Assembly (NCBI GenBank): GCA_934149115.1
Contig: CAKPDW010000073.1
Coordinates: 1 to 5,323, forward strand
Length of the DNA: 5,323 nucleotides
Reading direction: 5' to 3'
Origin: an uncultured Clostridia bacterium
GTDB lineage: Bacteria > Bacillota > Clostridia > TANB77 > CAG-508
Position numbers and translations under genes: made by a program. The notes below the pieces were generated by a model. It made no database searches, was not told the DNA's origin, and saw nothing but the letters and a program-made list of their open reading frames with translations. Positions 1 through 5,323 of this stretch are shown here, one piece after another (positions within the stretch are counted from its first letter, which is position 1; every line of letters begins with the position of its first letter).

Positions 1-88
1 TTTGTAGCTGATTTTTGTTTTTATTTAAGATTTTTTTAAACTAATTTATTTTTTTCATGCCTTTGACTTGGAAAATAGGTGAATTTAA
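1..88. other. AT-rich leader with no gene
   Basis: This stretch is dominated by T runs and contains no coding region. It probably lies between an unseen upstream gene and the promoter at 89-117. No convincing stem-loop precedes the T tracts, so it is not called a terminator. A TTGACT at 63-68 lacks a good -10 partner at normal spacing. Confidence 0.4.
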
Positions 89-117
89 TTGACAAATGGT
101 GTTTTTGCAATTATAAT
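89..117 (+). promoter_or_regulatory. Sigma-A promoter of the small membrane protein gene
   Basis: A perfect -35 box TTGACA (89-94) and a perfect -10 box TATAAT (112-117) are separated by 17 bases, the ideal spacing for the vegetative sigma factor. Transcription should begin near 124. That gives a short leader of about 27 bases carrying the AAGGAG ribosome binding site at 138-143, seven bases before the ATG at 151. Confidence 0.85.
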
Positions 118-150
118 ATATAGTGTAACTTTAATGGAAGGAGTACTAAT

Positions 151-357
151 ATGTTAGCTAAGTGGTGGAGAAAAATTGGTTTATTTATATTAATAGTTGC
201 TTGTTTGTTTAATATAACATCAAAATTAGTAAAAAGAGTTTCTTTTAGTGATAACGTAAAGAGTACAGTTTCAAATAAAGTGGAAAATGTTGTTACTCAA
301 GTAAAAGGTGATAATGGTAACAATGTAAAAGGTAAAAACACAACTAAAAATAAATAA
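151..357 (+). CDS. Small basic membrane-anchored protein, function unknown
   Basis: I do not recognise this 68-residue protein. The start is secure: an AAGGAG ribosome binding site sits seven bases upstream of the ATG, behind a consensus promoter. The N-terminus reads MLAKWWRKIG, positively charged and Trp-rich. A hydrophobic segment of about 17 residues follows (about 9-25). The remaining roughly 40 residues are hydrophilic, Lys/Asn-rich and probably unstructured. This pattern predicts a single-pass inner-membrane protein. Cys18, preceded by I-V-A, loosely resembles a lipobox, so a small lipoprotein is an alternative. No terminator separates it from rpmE 67 bases downstream, so read-through into rpmE is possible although rpmE has its own promoter. 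Confidence is good that the gene is real and low for any role. Confidence 0.7.
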   Translation: MLAKWWRKIGLFILIVACLFNITSKLVKRVSFSDNVKSTVSNKVENVVTQVKGDNGNNVKGKNTTKNK

Positions 358-362
358 AACTA

Positions 363-391
363 TTGAAAAAAAAATAAAGTTGTGCTAATAT
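363..391 (+). promoter_or_regulatory. Promoter of rpmE with extended -10
   Basis: A -35 box TTGAAA (363-368), a 17-base spacer and a -10 box TAATAT (386-391) preceded by TGC (383-385, an extended -10 TGn element) form a plausible sigma-A promoter. The start of transcription would be near 398, about 36 bases before the rpmE ATG. Confidence 0.6.
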
Positions 392-421
392 ATAAAAGAT
401 ATTGTTAAGAAAAGTAAGGAA

Positions 422-427
422 GAGGTG
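422..427 (+). promoter_or_regulatory. Ribosome binding site that decides the rpmE start
   Basis: GAGGTG lies six bases before the ATG at 434. The GTG inside this motif (425) is in frame and could be mistaken for the start codon, but it is part of the Shine-Dalgarno sequence. The L31 family also normally begins close to the I-H-P motif, as the ATG start gives here. Confidence 0.75.
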
Positions 428-433
428 AATTAC

Positions 434-634
434 ATGAGAGAAGGAATACATCCAAATTATGAAGCTACAACAATTACATGTGCTTGTGGAAACGTAATGG
501 AAACAAATTCAACAAAAAAAGATATGAAAGTTGATATATGTTCAAAATGTCATCCATACTGGACTGGAAACTTAAAGAGAGAAACTACTGGTGGTAGAGC
601 TGATAGATTCAAGAAAAAATATGGATTACAATAA
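434..634 (+). CDS. rpmE: Large ribosomal subunit protein bL31 (zinc-binding form)
   Basis: This encodes ribosomal protein L31, a component of the 50S subunit that helps bridge it to the small subunit. Started at ATG 434 it has 66 residues, normal for the family. The N-terminal I-H-P motif is at residues 5-7. Four cysteines form the zinc site: C16 and C18 in C-A-C-G, then C36 and C39 in C-S-K-C, followed directly by the family motif H-P-Y-W-T-G (40-45). A Gly-Gly-Arg-Ala-Asp-Arg-Phe motif and a basic C-terminus complete the signature. Keeping all four cysteines makes this the zinc-containing type, whereas the zinc-free paralogue (rpmE2/ytiA type) is made under zinc limitation. It has its own promoter and is followed by an intrinsic terminator, so it is probably transcribed separately from the glycan operon. 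Confidence 0.96.
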   Translation: MREGIHPNYEATTITCACGNVMETNSTKKDMKVDICSKCHPYWTGNLKRETTGGRADRFKKKYGLQ

Positions 635-657
635 TGATTATATGTTTATCGTTTTTG

Positions 658-694
658 GAATAAGGAATAAAAAATTTCTTATTCTTTTTTTTTT
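658..694 (+). terminator. Intrinsic terminator after rpmE
   Basis: A ten-pair stem (658-667 with 675-684, one G-T wobble at 665/677) closes a seven-base loop, TAAAAAA, and is followed directly by ten T residues (685-694). The stem is AT-rich, as the genome is, but the T tract is long. It separates rpmE from the polysaccharide operon whose -35 box begins only four bases later. Confidence 0.85.
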
Positions 695-697
695 AGG

Positions 698-726
698 TTG
701 AAAAATATATTAATATACTATATAAT
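698..726 (+). promoter_or_regulatory. Sigma-A promoter of the polysaccharide export operon
   Basis: A -35 box TTGAAA (698-703), a 17-base spacer and a perfect -10 box TATAAT (721-726) sit just after the rpmE terminator. Transcription should begin near 733, giving a leader of about 22 bases. The TTG that opens the longest permease reading frame (698) lies in the -35 box itself and so would not be on the transcript. Confidence 0.85.
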
Positions 727-738
727 TACAAAGCAGTT

Positions 739-744
739 AGGAGG
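739..744 (+). promoter_or_regulatory. Ribosome binding site of the permease
   Basis: AGGAGG, a perfect Shine-Dalgarno core, lies ten bases before the ATG at 755. Together with the promoter at 698-726 it fixes the start at 755 rather than at the upstream in-frame TTG. Confidence 0.8.
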
Positions 745-754
745 GATAAAATTA

Positions 755-1544
755 ATGTCTATTAAAAATATAATTATAAATTTTAAAAAATACTCATTTT
801 TATTGCAACAATTAATAAGTAGAGATTTTAAGGTAAAATATAAAAGATCTGTACTTGGAATAGTTTGGAGTTTATTATATCCAGTATTAAATATGGCAGT
901 TATGGCTTTAGTTTTTTCTAATGTGTTTAAATTTAGCACTCCTGGAATAAATTATTTAGTATATGTATTAAGTGGATTAATTATGTTTAATTATTATAGT
1001 GAAGCATCAAACTTAGCAATGAGCTCTGTAGTGGCAAATTTCCCACTAATAAATAAGATATATATACCTAAATATATTTTCCCACTTTCAAAATGTTTAT
1101 TTTGTCGGAATAAATTTTCTACTAACATTAATTCCTTTATATATTGTTATTTTGGCTACTGGAACAGGATTAAATATATATCATTTGGTATTACCTTATG
1201 CATATGTATGTTTGTTTATATTTACTTTTGGAATGGGATTGATTCTATCAACAGTTGCGGTTTTTTTACGTGATATGTTTTATATTTATGGAATTGTAAT
1301 TACTCTTTGGACATATTTAACACCAATTATGTATGATATTTCTTTAATTTCACCACATTTACAAGTGTTTTTTAAATTGAATCCAATGTATCATTACATC
1401 AACTTTATAAGACGAGTTATACTATATCATGAGATGCCAAGTGCGTTTACTTTTGGTGTTTGTGCATTATCATCTATTGTTGTATTGGTTATAGGTGTGG
1501 TTGTATTTAGAAAAAATCAGGATAAGTTTATTTATTATGTATAG
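755..1544 (+). pseudogene. ABC-2 polysaccharide export permease, split by a one-base frameshift
   Basis: This is the membrane half of a Wzm/TagG/RfbA-type ABC transporter, which moves lipid-linked glycans (O-antigen, teichoic acid or similar) across the cytoplasmic membrane. The frame from ATG 755 carries the family N-terminus, with R23-D24 and the K-Y-K-R-S-V-L-G motif (28-35), then runs out of frame at about 1090-1106 and stops at TGA 1273 (172 residues). The +1 frame continues the family sequence to TAG 1544, including F-L-R-D (170-173 of the joined protein) and N-P-M-Y (209-212). Removing one base gives 262 residues with about six membrane segments, a normal family length and topology. 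No ribosome binding site precedes the 3' part, so independent translation is unlikely. The ATPase follows at once, its ribosome binding site overlapping the stop. As read, the gene is broken, but everything else in it is well preserved, so a recent mutation or a sequencing error fits best. Confidence 0.85.
1090..1106 (+). other. Frameshift site in the permease gene
   Basis: The protein changes from frame 2 to frame 3 here. Upstream the family sequence reads I-F-P-L-S-K up to 1093. Downstream the frame 3 sequence F-V-G-I-N-F-L-L resumes at 1101. One extra base explains it: T1094 (giving S-K-V-Y-F-V), one A of the A4 run 1090-1093, or one T of the T4 run 1100-1103 (giving S-K-C-L-F-V). The sequence alone does not say which. 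Confidence 0.8.
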
Positions 1545-1548
1545 GAGG
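1543..1548 (+). promoter_or_regulatory. Ribosome binding site of the ATPase gene, overlapping the permease stop
   Basis: AGGAGG begins inside the permease stop codon (TAG 1542-1544) and ends seven bases before the ATPase ATG at 1556. This arrangement normally couples translation of the two genes. Ribosomes reading the frameshifted permease stop at 1273 and would not reach it. Confidence 0.75.
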
Positions 1549-1555
1549 AGTTAGA

Positions 1556-2287
1556 ATGATAAAAGTAAATAATGTTTCAATGAGATTTAATCTAGGTATA
1601 GAAAAAAACTTTTCCTTAAAACAATTTTTTATCGACTTTTTATCAAGAAAGAAGAAGAAAAAAAGTGAGTTTTGGGCTTTAAGTGATGTTAGTTTTGAAG
1701 TTCAAAAGGGTGAGGTTGTTGGATTTGTTGGAACAAATGGTGCTGGAAAATCTACATTATTAAAATTAATTGCAGGAGTTATGAAACCTACAAAAGGTAA
1801 TATAGAAATATTCGGAAATATTTGTCCTATGATTGAACTTGGGGCTGGATTTGATATGGATTTAACAGCAAGAGAAAATATCTATCTAAACGGTGCTGTG
1901 CTAGGATATTCGAGAGAATTTATTGATGAAAAATTTGATGAAATTGTGGAATTTTCAGAATTACATGATTTTTTAGATGTGCCTGTAAGAAACTTTTCTT
2001 CTGGTATGGTTGCAAGATTAGCTTTTGCTATAGCTACTATTGTTGATCCAGAAATATTAATTGTTGATGAAATTCTTTCGGTAGGTGATATTGCGTTTCA
2101 ACAAAAAAGTGAAAAAAAGATGAGGTCAATGATAGGTGGAGGTACTACAGTTTTGTTTGTATCACATTCAATTGATCAAATTAAAAATTTATGTGATCGA
2201 GTTGTATGGCTAGATCATGGAAATGTTAAGCAAATTGGTGATGCAAAAGAAGTTTGTGATGCTTATATAAAATTTTTAGGATTGTAG
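1556..2287 (+). CDS. ABC transporter ATPase for polysaccharide export (Wzt/TagH type)
   Basis: This cytoplasmic ATPase of 243 residues powers the permease encoded just upstream. The motifs in order are: Walker A G-T-N-G-A-G-K-S-T (59-67); the E-L-G-A-G-F segment (94-99) typical of the Wzt/TagH group; the ABC signature F-S-S-G-M (147-151), the usual form in this group instead of L-S-G-G-Q; Walker B I-L-I-V-D-E (167-172) with catalytic Glu172; the D-loop S-V-G-D (175-178); and switch His204. All catalytic residues are present. The Lys-rich loop at 31-36 before the core is common in the family. The protein ends right after the nucleotide-binding domain, so it lacks the C-terminal carbohydrate-binding domain of long Wzt proteins that recognise a capped chain end. 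The next gene begins 13 bases after the stop. Confidence 0.93.
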   Translation: MIKVNNVSMRFNLGIEKNFSLKQFFIDFLSRKKKKKSEFWALSDVSFEVQKGEVVGFVGTNGAGKSTLLKLIAGVMKPTKGNIEIFGNICPMIELGAGFDMDLTARENIYLNGAVLGYSREFIDEKFDEIVEFSELHDFLDVPVRNFSSGMVARLAFAIATIVDPEILIVDEILSVGDIAFQQKSEKKMRSMIGGGTTVLFVSHSIDQIKNLCDRVVWLDHGNVKQIGDAKEVCDAYIKFLGL

Positions 2288-2292
2288 AAGGA
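2286..2292 (+). promoter_or_regulatory. Ribosome binding site that decides the glycosyltransferase start
   Basis: AGAAGGA overlaps the ATPase stop codon (TAG 2285-2287). It abuts the ATG at 2292 too closely to serve it, but lies eight bases before the in-frame ATG at 2301, which is the better start. The difference is only three residues. Confidence 0.6.
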
Positions 2293-2300
2293 TGAAGGTA

Positions 2301-4859
2301 ATGAATTTAGTTAAATGTAAGTGGATAAAATTTAAAAATCCCAATATTAAGATTATAAAAGAAAATAATGGAATCAGAATTATTAATAATTCTGATGCAC
2401 ATGGTTTTTTAATATGTTTTAAGATTTTTAAGAATAGTCAAAAAAAGGTTAAAATAAATTTTAGAGGAAAAGTTGAAAAAGGCAATGGAGCAATTTTTCA
2501 ACAATTTGATTTGAAGAAAGAAATCTTGAGTGAAACATCTATGAATGCAACATCAATTACAAGTTATGATGTTGAGAAATATATTAGTGCTATAAAGATT
2601 TTTAGAAAATCAGAAGTATTTATTGAAAAACTAGATTTGGAATTTGTAGATAGTAAGTATGATGAATTTTCTGATATATGTGATACATCAAATGATATTT
2701 TAATTATTACACCAAGTTATCCAACAGAAGAAAATAAATATTTTGGTGGATTTGTTCATTCAAGAGTAAAAGCGTATAAAGAACAAGGAATAAAATTTGA
2801 CTTAGTATGTGGACATGATTATAAAAATACATGTATGTATACATTTGAAGGTATTGATGTGACTAGAACGTCATTTGCTGGATTAAGAGAAATCTTAACT
2901 AAGAAGAAATATAAAACAATATTAGTACATTTTTTTGATTCTAAATATGCTAATATTTTAGATGCAGTTGATTTAAAGGAAACAAATTTATTCCTTTGGG
3001 TACATGGACCGGAAACATTATATTGGGATTGGTCTAAAATGACAGATCCATATTTTGTTCCAGAGACACCATTGTCATCTTATTCAACAGAATTATTTGA
3101 AAAAAATGATGAATTAATTAGAAGATATAATAGTTATTCTAATGTACATTGGATATTTGTTTCAGAATGGATTAAAAAGAGAAGTGAAGAATTAATAAAT
3201 ATAAAATTTAATAATTCTGCTGTAATTCCGAATTTTATAGATTCTGAGAATTTTAATTTTGTTGAAAAAGACCCAGAGCAGAGAAAAAAGATTTTCTTTA
3301 TTAGAAGATTTGATGATATTAATAAATATGCTATAGATATTGATGTTAGAGCAATCTTAGAATTGAGTCATAGAAAATGTTTTAATGATTTAGAGTTTTA
3401 TATTTGTGGAACAGGAAATTGTTATGATAAATTAGTTGCACCATTGAGAAGATTTAAGAACGTGCATTTAGTACAGAAATTTATGGATCATTCAGAAATT
3501 GCTAAAGTTCATAAAGAAAATGGAATTGCATTATTTGCGACACGATATGATGCACAAGGAGTGTCAATGTGTGAAGCTGCAATGTCAGGACTTGTCGTAG
3601 TTTCTTCAGATAATGAGGCAATAGCTGAATTTATTCCAAATAATGAAGGATTATTATGTGATACAGAAAATTATACAGAATATGCTGATGTGATTGAAAA
3701 ATTATATAATGATGAGAAATTATTTAAAAAATTGAGTGCTAAGTGTCATCAAAAAGTTTATGACAAATGTAATTTTAATCAAACAATTCAAAAAGAAATT
3801 GATTTAATTAATAGTATAAAACCAATAAAAGATACATTTAAACCTGTTAAGAGCTCTAAAATTTTAAGTATTATTATTCCATCTTATAATGTAGCTAAAT
3901 ACTTGAAACATGGAGTAGATACTATATTAAATCATAAAAATGCAAATAAGATTCAAGTTATAATTGTAAATGATGGTTCAAAAGATAATACAATTAATGT
4001 TGCTAAAAAATTGGAAAGCTTTTATTCTCCAGATAATATATGTATTGTGGACAAACCAAATGGTGGACACGGTTCAACTATTAATGAAGGATTAAAAAGA
4101 GCTGTTGGAAAATATGTAAGAATTATGGATGGTGATGATTGGGTAAATAATGAAGACATGGAGAAATTAATCACTATTTTGGAAAAAGAGGATACAGATG
4201 TTGTTCTTACTGATTATTCAGAAGATATTGCTTATACTAGTGTAAAAGATATTAAACAAATATATCAGGTTATGATTCCAGGTAAGGTATATAATTTTGA
4301 TGAATTATGCTATGATGGATATGGATTTGAAGAATATGGACCTATATTAGCAACTGCAAATTTCAGAACAGAACTTTTAAAAGATAGAATAAAATTGACA
4401 GAAAAATGTTTTTATGTTGATATGGAATTTGATGCATATTCTATAAAAGATGTTAATACAATTGTGTATTATCCATTAGATATTTATAGATATTTCATCG
4501 GAAGACCAAATCAGTCAATTAGTAAACAATCATATATAAGAAATTATAAACAACATGAAAAAATAGTGTTTAATATTATTAATTTTTATTGTACAAATAA
4601 AGATTTGTCAGAAGAAAAGAAAGTATATATTGCACAGAAATTAATTATTCCGTTGTTAGTAGGACATTATACTATTATTATGGATTTCTTGAAATCTCCG
4701 AAAGAGTTTAGAGCTTTTGAGAAGAAGTTAAAAAAATATCCAGATTTTTATAATGATGCTAAAATTGCAACTAGACTTAGAAGGATAACAAGAAAAACAA
4801 ATGGAATTTTTATAAGATATTATGAATTTTTCAGAAAAGTGAGAAGCAAAATTTTTTAA
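2301..4859 (+). CDS. Two-domain glycosyltransferase (GT4-like plus GT2-like) with an N-terminal beta-rich region
   Basis: This 852-residue cytoplasmic enzyme should add at least two kinds of sugar, or two linkages, to the growing glycan. Residues 1 to about 120 form a beta-rich region I do not recognise, possibly carbohydrate-binding. About 131-510 is a GT-B fold, GT4-like domain: it opens I-L-I-I-T-P-S-Y-P, has H-G-P-E at 235-238, a basic R-R-F-D-D segment (335-339) near the donor phosphate site, and D417-x7-E425, where Asp replaces the first Glu of the usual E-x7-E motif. About 520-852 is a GT-A fold, GT2-like domain: S-I-I-I-P-S-Y-N opens it at 523, V-N-D-G-S is at 556-560, the metal/donor motif D-G-D-D-W at 610-614, and D707/E709 in Y-V-D-M-E-F-D are candidate catalytic residues. 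No membrane segment is evident. ATG 2292 is an alternative start. Donor and acceptor sugars cannot be read from the sequence. Confidence 0.9.
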   Translation: MNLVKCKWIKFKNPNIKIIKENNGIRIINNSDAHGFLICFKIFKNSQKKVKINFRGKVEKGNGAIFQQFDLKKEILSETSMNATSITSYDVEKYISAIKIFRKSEVFIEKLDLEFVDSKYDEFSDICDTSNDILIITPSYPTEENKYFGGFVHSRVKAYKEQGIKFDLVCGHDYKNTCMYTFEGIDVTRTSFAGLREILTKKKYKTILVHFFDSKYANILDAVDLKETNLFLWVHGPETLYWDWSKMTDPYFVPETPLSSYSTELFEKNDELIRRYNSYSNVHWIFVSEWIKKRSEELINIKFNNSAVIPNFIDSENFNFVEKDPEQRKKIFFIRRFDDINKYAIDIDVRAILELSHRKCFNDLEFYICGTGNCYDKLVAPLRRFKNVHLVQKFMDHSEIAKVHKENGIALFATRYDAQGVSMCEAAMSGLVVVSSDNEAIAEFIPNNEGLLCDTENYTEYADVIEKLYNDEKLFKKLSAKCHQKVYDKCNFNQTIQKEIDLINSIKPIKDTFKPVKSSKILSIIIPSYNVAKYLKHGVDTILNHKNANKIQVIIVNDGSKDNTINVAKKLESFYSPDNICIVDKPNGGHGSTINEGLKRAVGKYVRIMDGDDWVNNEDMEKLITILEKEDTDVVLTDYSEDIAYTSVKDIKQIYQVMIPGKVYNFDELCYDGYGFEEYGPILATANFRTELLKDRIKLTEKCFYVDMEFDAYSIKDVNTIVYYPLDIYRYFIGRPNQSISKQSYIRNYKQHEKIVFNIINFYCTNKDLSEEKKVYIAQKLIIPLLVGHYTIIMDFLKSPKEFRAFEKKLKKYPDFYNDAKIATRLRRITRKTNGIFIRYYEFFRKVRSKIF

Positions 4860-4878
4860 TATGAAAGGATAGAAAAAA

Positions 4879-5323
4879 ATGTCAATTGAAAATGTAAAAT
4901 ATTTAATAATTGGTGCTGGAATTTCAGGTCTTACATTTGCTAATTATATAAAAGATGATTATATGATTTTAGAAAAAGAATCTGAAGTAGGTGGATATTG
5001 TAGAACAATAAAAAAAGGTGATTTTATTTGGGATTATGCAGGACACTTTTTCCATTTTAAAACAGATGAATTTAAGAAAATGTTTATAGATGAGGTAGAT
5101 CCAGAAGATATTATAAAAAAAGATAAGTGCACAAAGATACTATATAAAAATCAATTAGTTGATTATCCTTTTCAAACTAATATTCATCAGCTAGAAAAGC
5201 AAGAATTTATTGATTGCTTATATGACTTGTTTAATAAAGAAGAAAAAGATGATTATGATAATTTTTTAGATATGTTATATGGAAAGTTTGGAAAATCAAT
5301 TGTTGAGAAATTTTTAAAACCAT
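4879..5323 (+). CDS. FAD-dependent enzyme resembling eukaryotic-type UDP-galactopyranose mutase (5' part only)
   Basis: The first 148 residues are present and the gene runs off the window. The start ATG follows an AAAGGA site (4864-4869) nine bases upstream, and the gap to the glycosyltransferase stop is 19 bases. Residues 8-17 give the Rossmann FAD motif G-A-G-I-S-G (12-17), E32 ends the second strand (ribose-binding acid), and G38-G39 with R42-T43 continue the flavin-binding pattern of the amine-oxidase/mutase superfamily. D-Y-A-G-H (52-56) and especially D-Y-P-F-Q-T-N (95-101) resemble segments I know from eukaryotic-type UDP-galactopyranose mutases. These convert UDP-galactopyranose to UDP-galactofuranose, the donor for galactofuranose-containing glycans. 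A surface-glycan operon is the expected setting. The catalytic half is not visible, so another FAD oxidoreductase, such as a protoporphyrinogen-oxidase-like protein, remains possible. Confidence 0.75.
   Translation, partial: MSIENVKYLIIGAGISGLTFANYIKDDYMILEKESEVGGYCRTIKKGDFIWDYAGHFFHFKTDEFKKMFIDEVDPEDIIKKDKCTKILYKNQLVDYPFQTNIHQLEKQEFIDCLYDLFNKEEKDDYDNFLDMLYGKFGKSIVEKFLKP

Noticed and set aside
1..60. Terminator of an upstream gene from the T-rich tracts
   Set aside because: No stem of useful length precedes the T runs. They look like ordinary AT-rich intergenic sequence.
63..91. A second promoter from TTGACT (63-68)
   Set aside because: There is no -10 box close to consensus at 16-18 bases, and the promoter at 89-117 is far better.
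718..939. A 73-residue open frame on the minus strand
   Set aside because: It lies opposite the conserved permease N-terminus and promoter, has no ribosome binding site or promoter of its own, and its composition is the reverse shadow of an AT-rich gene.
1086..1110. Programmed +1 frameshifting to express the permease
   Set aside because: There is no stop or rare codon at the shift point, no internal Shine-Dalgarno-like sequence just upstream and no long slippery run. A mutation or sequencing error is simpler.
755..1273. Alternative genetic code (TGA as Trp), suggested by the TGA at 1271-1273 and the low G+C
   Set aside because: Reading through the TGA does not restore the permease sequence, which continues in another frame. 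All other genes encode Trp as TGG and contain no in-frame TGA.
1152..1544. Separate gene starting at TTG 1152
   Set aside because: No Shine-Dalgarno sequence precedes it, the frame is open further upstream to 1053, and the sequence is simply the C-terminal half of the permease.
1994..2008. Unusual ABC signature F-S-S-G-M in place of L-S-G-G-Q
   Set aside because: The S-S-G-M form is normal for polysaccharide-exporting ATPases of the Wzt/TagH group, so it supports the assignment and is not an anomaly.

Overview
The window is very AT-rich (clearly below 35% G+C by eye). It has strong AGGAGG-type ribosome binding sites, near-consensus sigma-A (vegetative) promoters and a standard genetic code: stops are TAA, TAG and one TGA, and no reading frame needs TGA as Trp. 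This suggests a low-GC Firmicute (Clostridia or a related gut lineage). The zinc-binding L31 protein and the TagG-like transporter fit that placement. Genus cannot be fixed from this sequence.

Layout: (1) Bases 1-150 hold an AT-rich leader and a good sigma-A promoter driving a 68-residue basic protein of unknown function with one N-terminal hydrophobic segment. (2) A second promoter precedes rpmE (ribosomal protein L31, zinc-ribbon form), which ends at a clear intrinsic terminator (658-694). (3) Immediately after the terminator, a TTGAAA-17-TATAAT promoter (698-726) starts a tightly spaced operon that runs off the right edge: an ABC-2 polysaccharide export permease (Wzm/TagG type), its ATPase (Wzt/TagH type), an 852-residue protein with an N-terminal beta-rich region followed by a GT4-like and a GT2-like glycosyltransferase domain, and the first 148 residues of an FAD enzyme resembling the eukaryotic-type UDP-galactopyranose mutases.

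Together the operon looks like the start of an ABC-transporter-dependent cell-surface glycan locus: the cytoplasmic glycosyltransferase builds a lipid-linked chain, the permease/ATPase pair exports it, and the FAD enzyme may supply UDP-galactofuranose. The order permease, ATPase, large glycosyltransferase, mutase-like gene recalls the Klebsiella D-galactan I locus (wzm, wzt, wbbM, glf). That is an analogy of layout, not proof of the same product.

The most notable anomaly is that the permease is split by a one-base frameshift at about 1090-1106. Both halves read as one normal 262-residue permease if one base is removed. It is either a real inactivating or phase-variable mutation, or a sequencing error.
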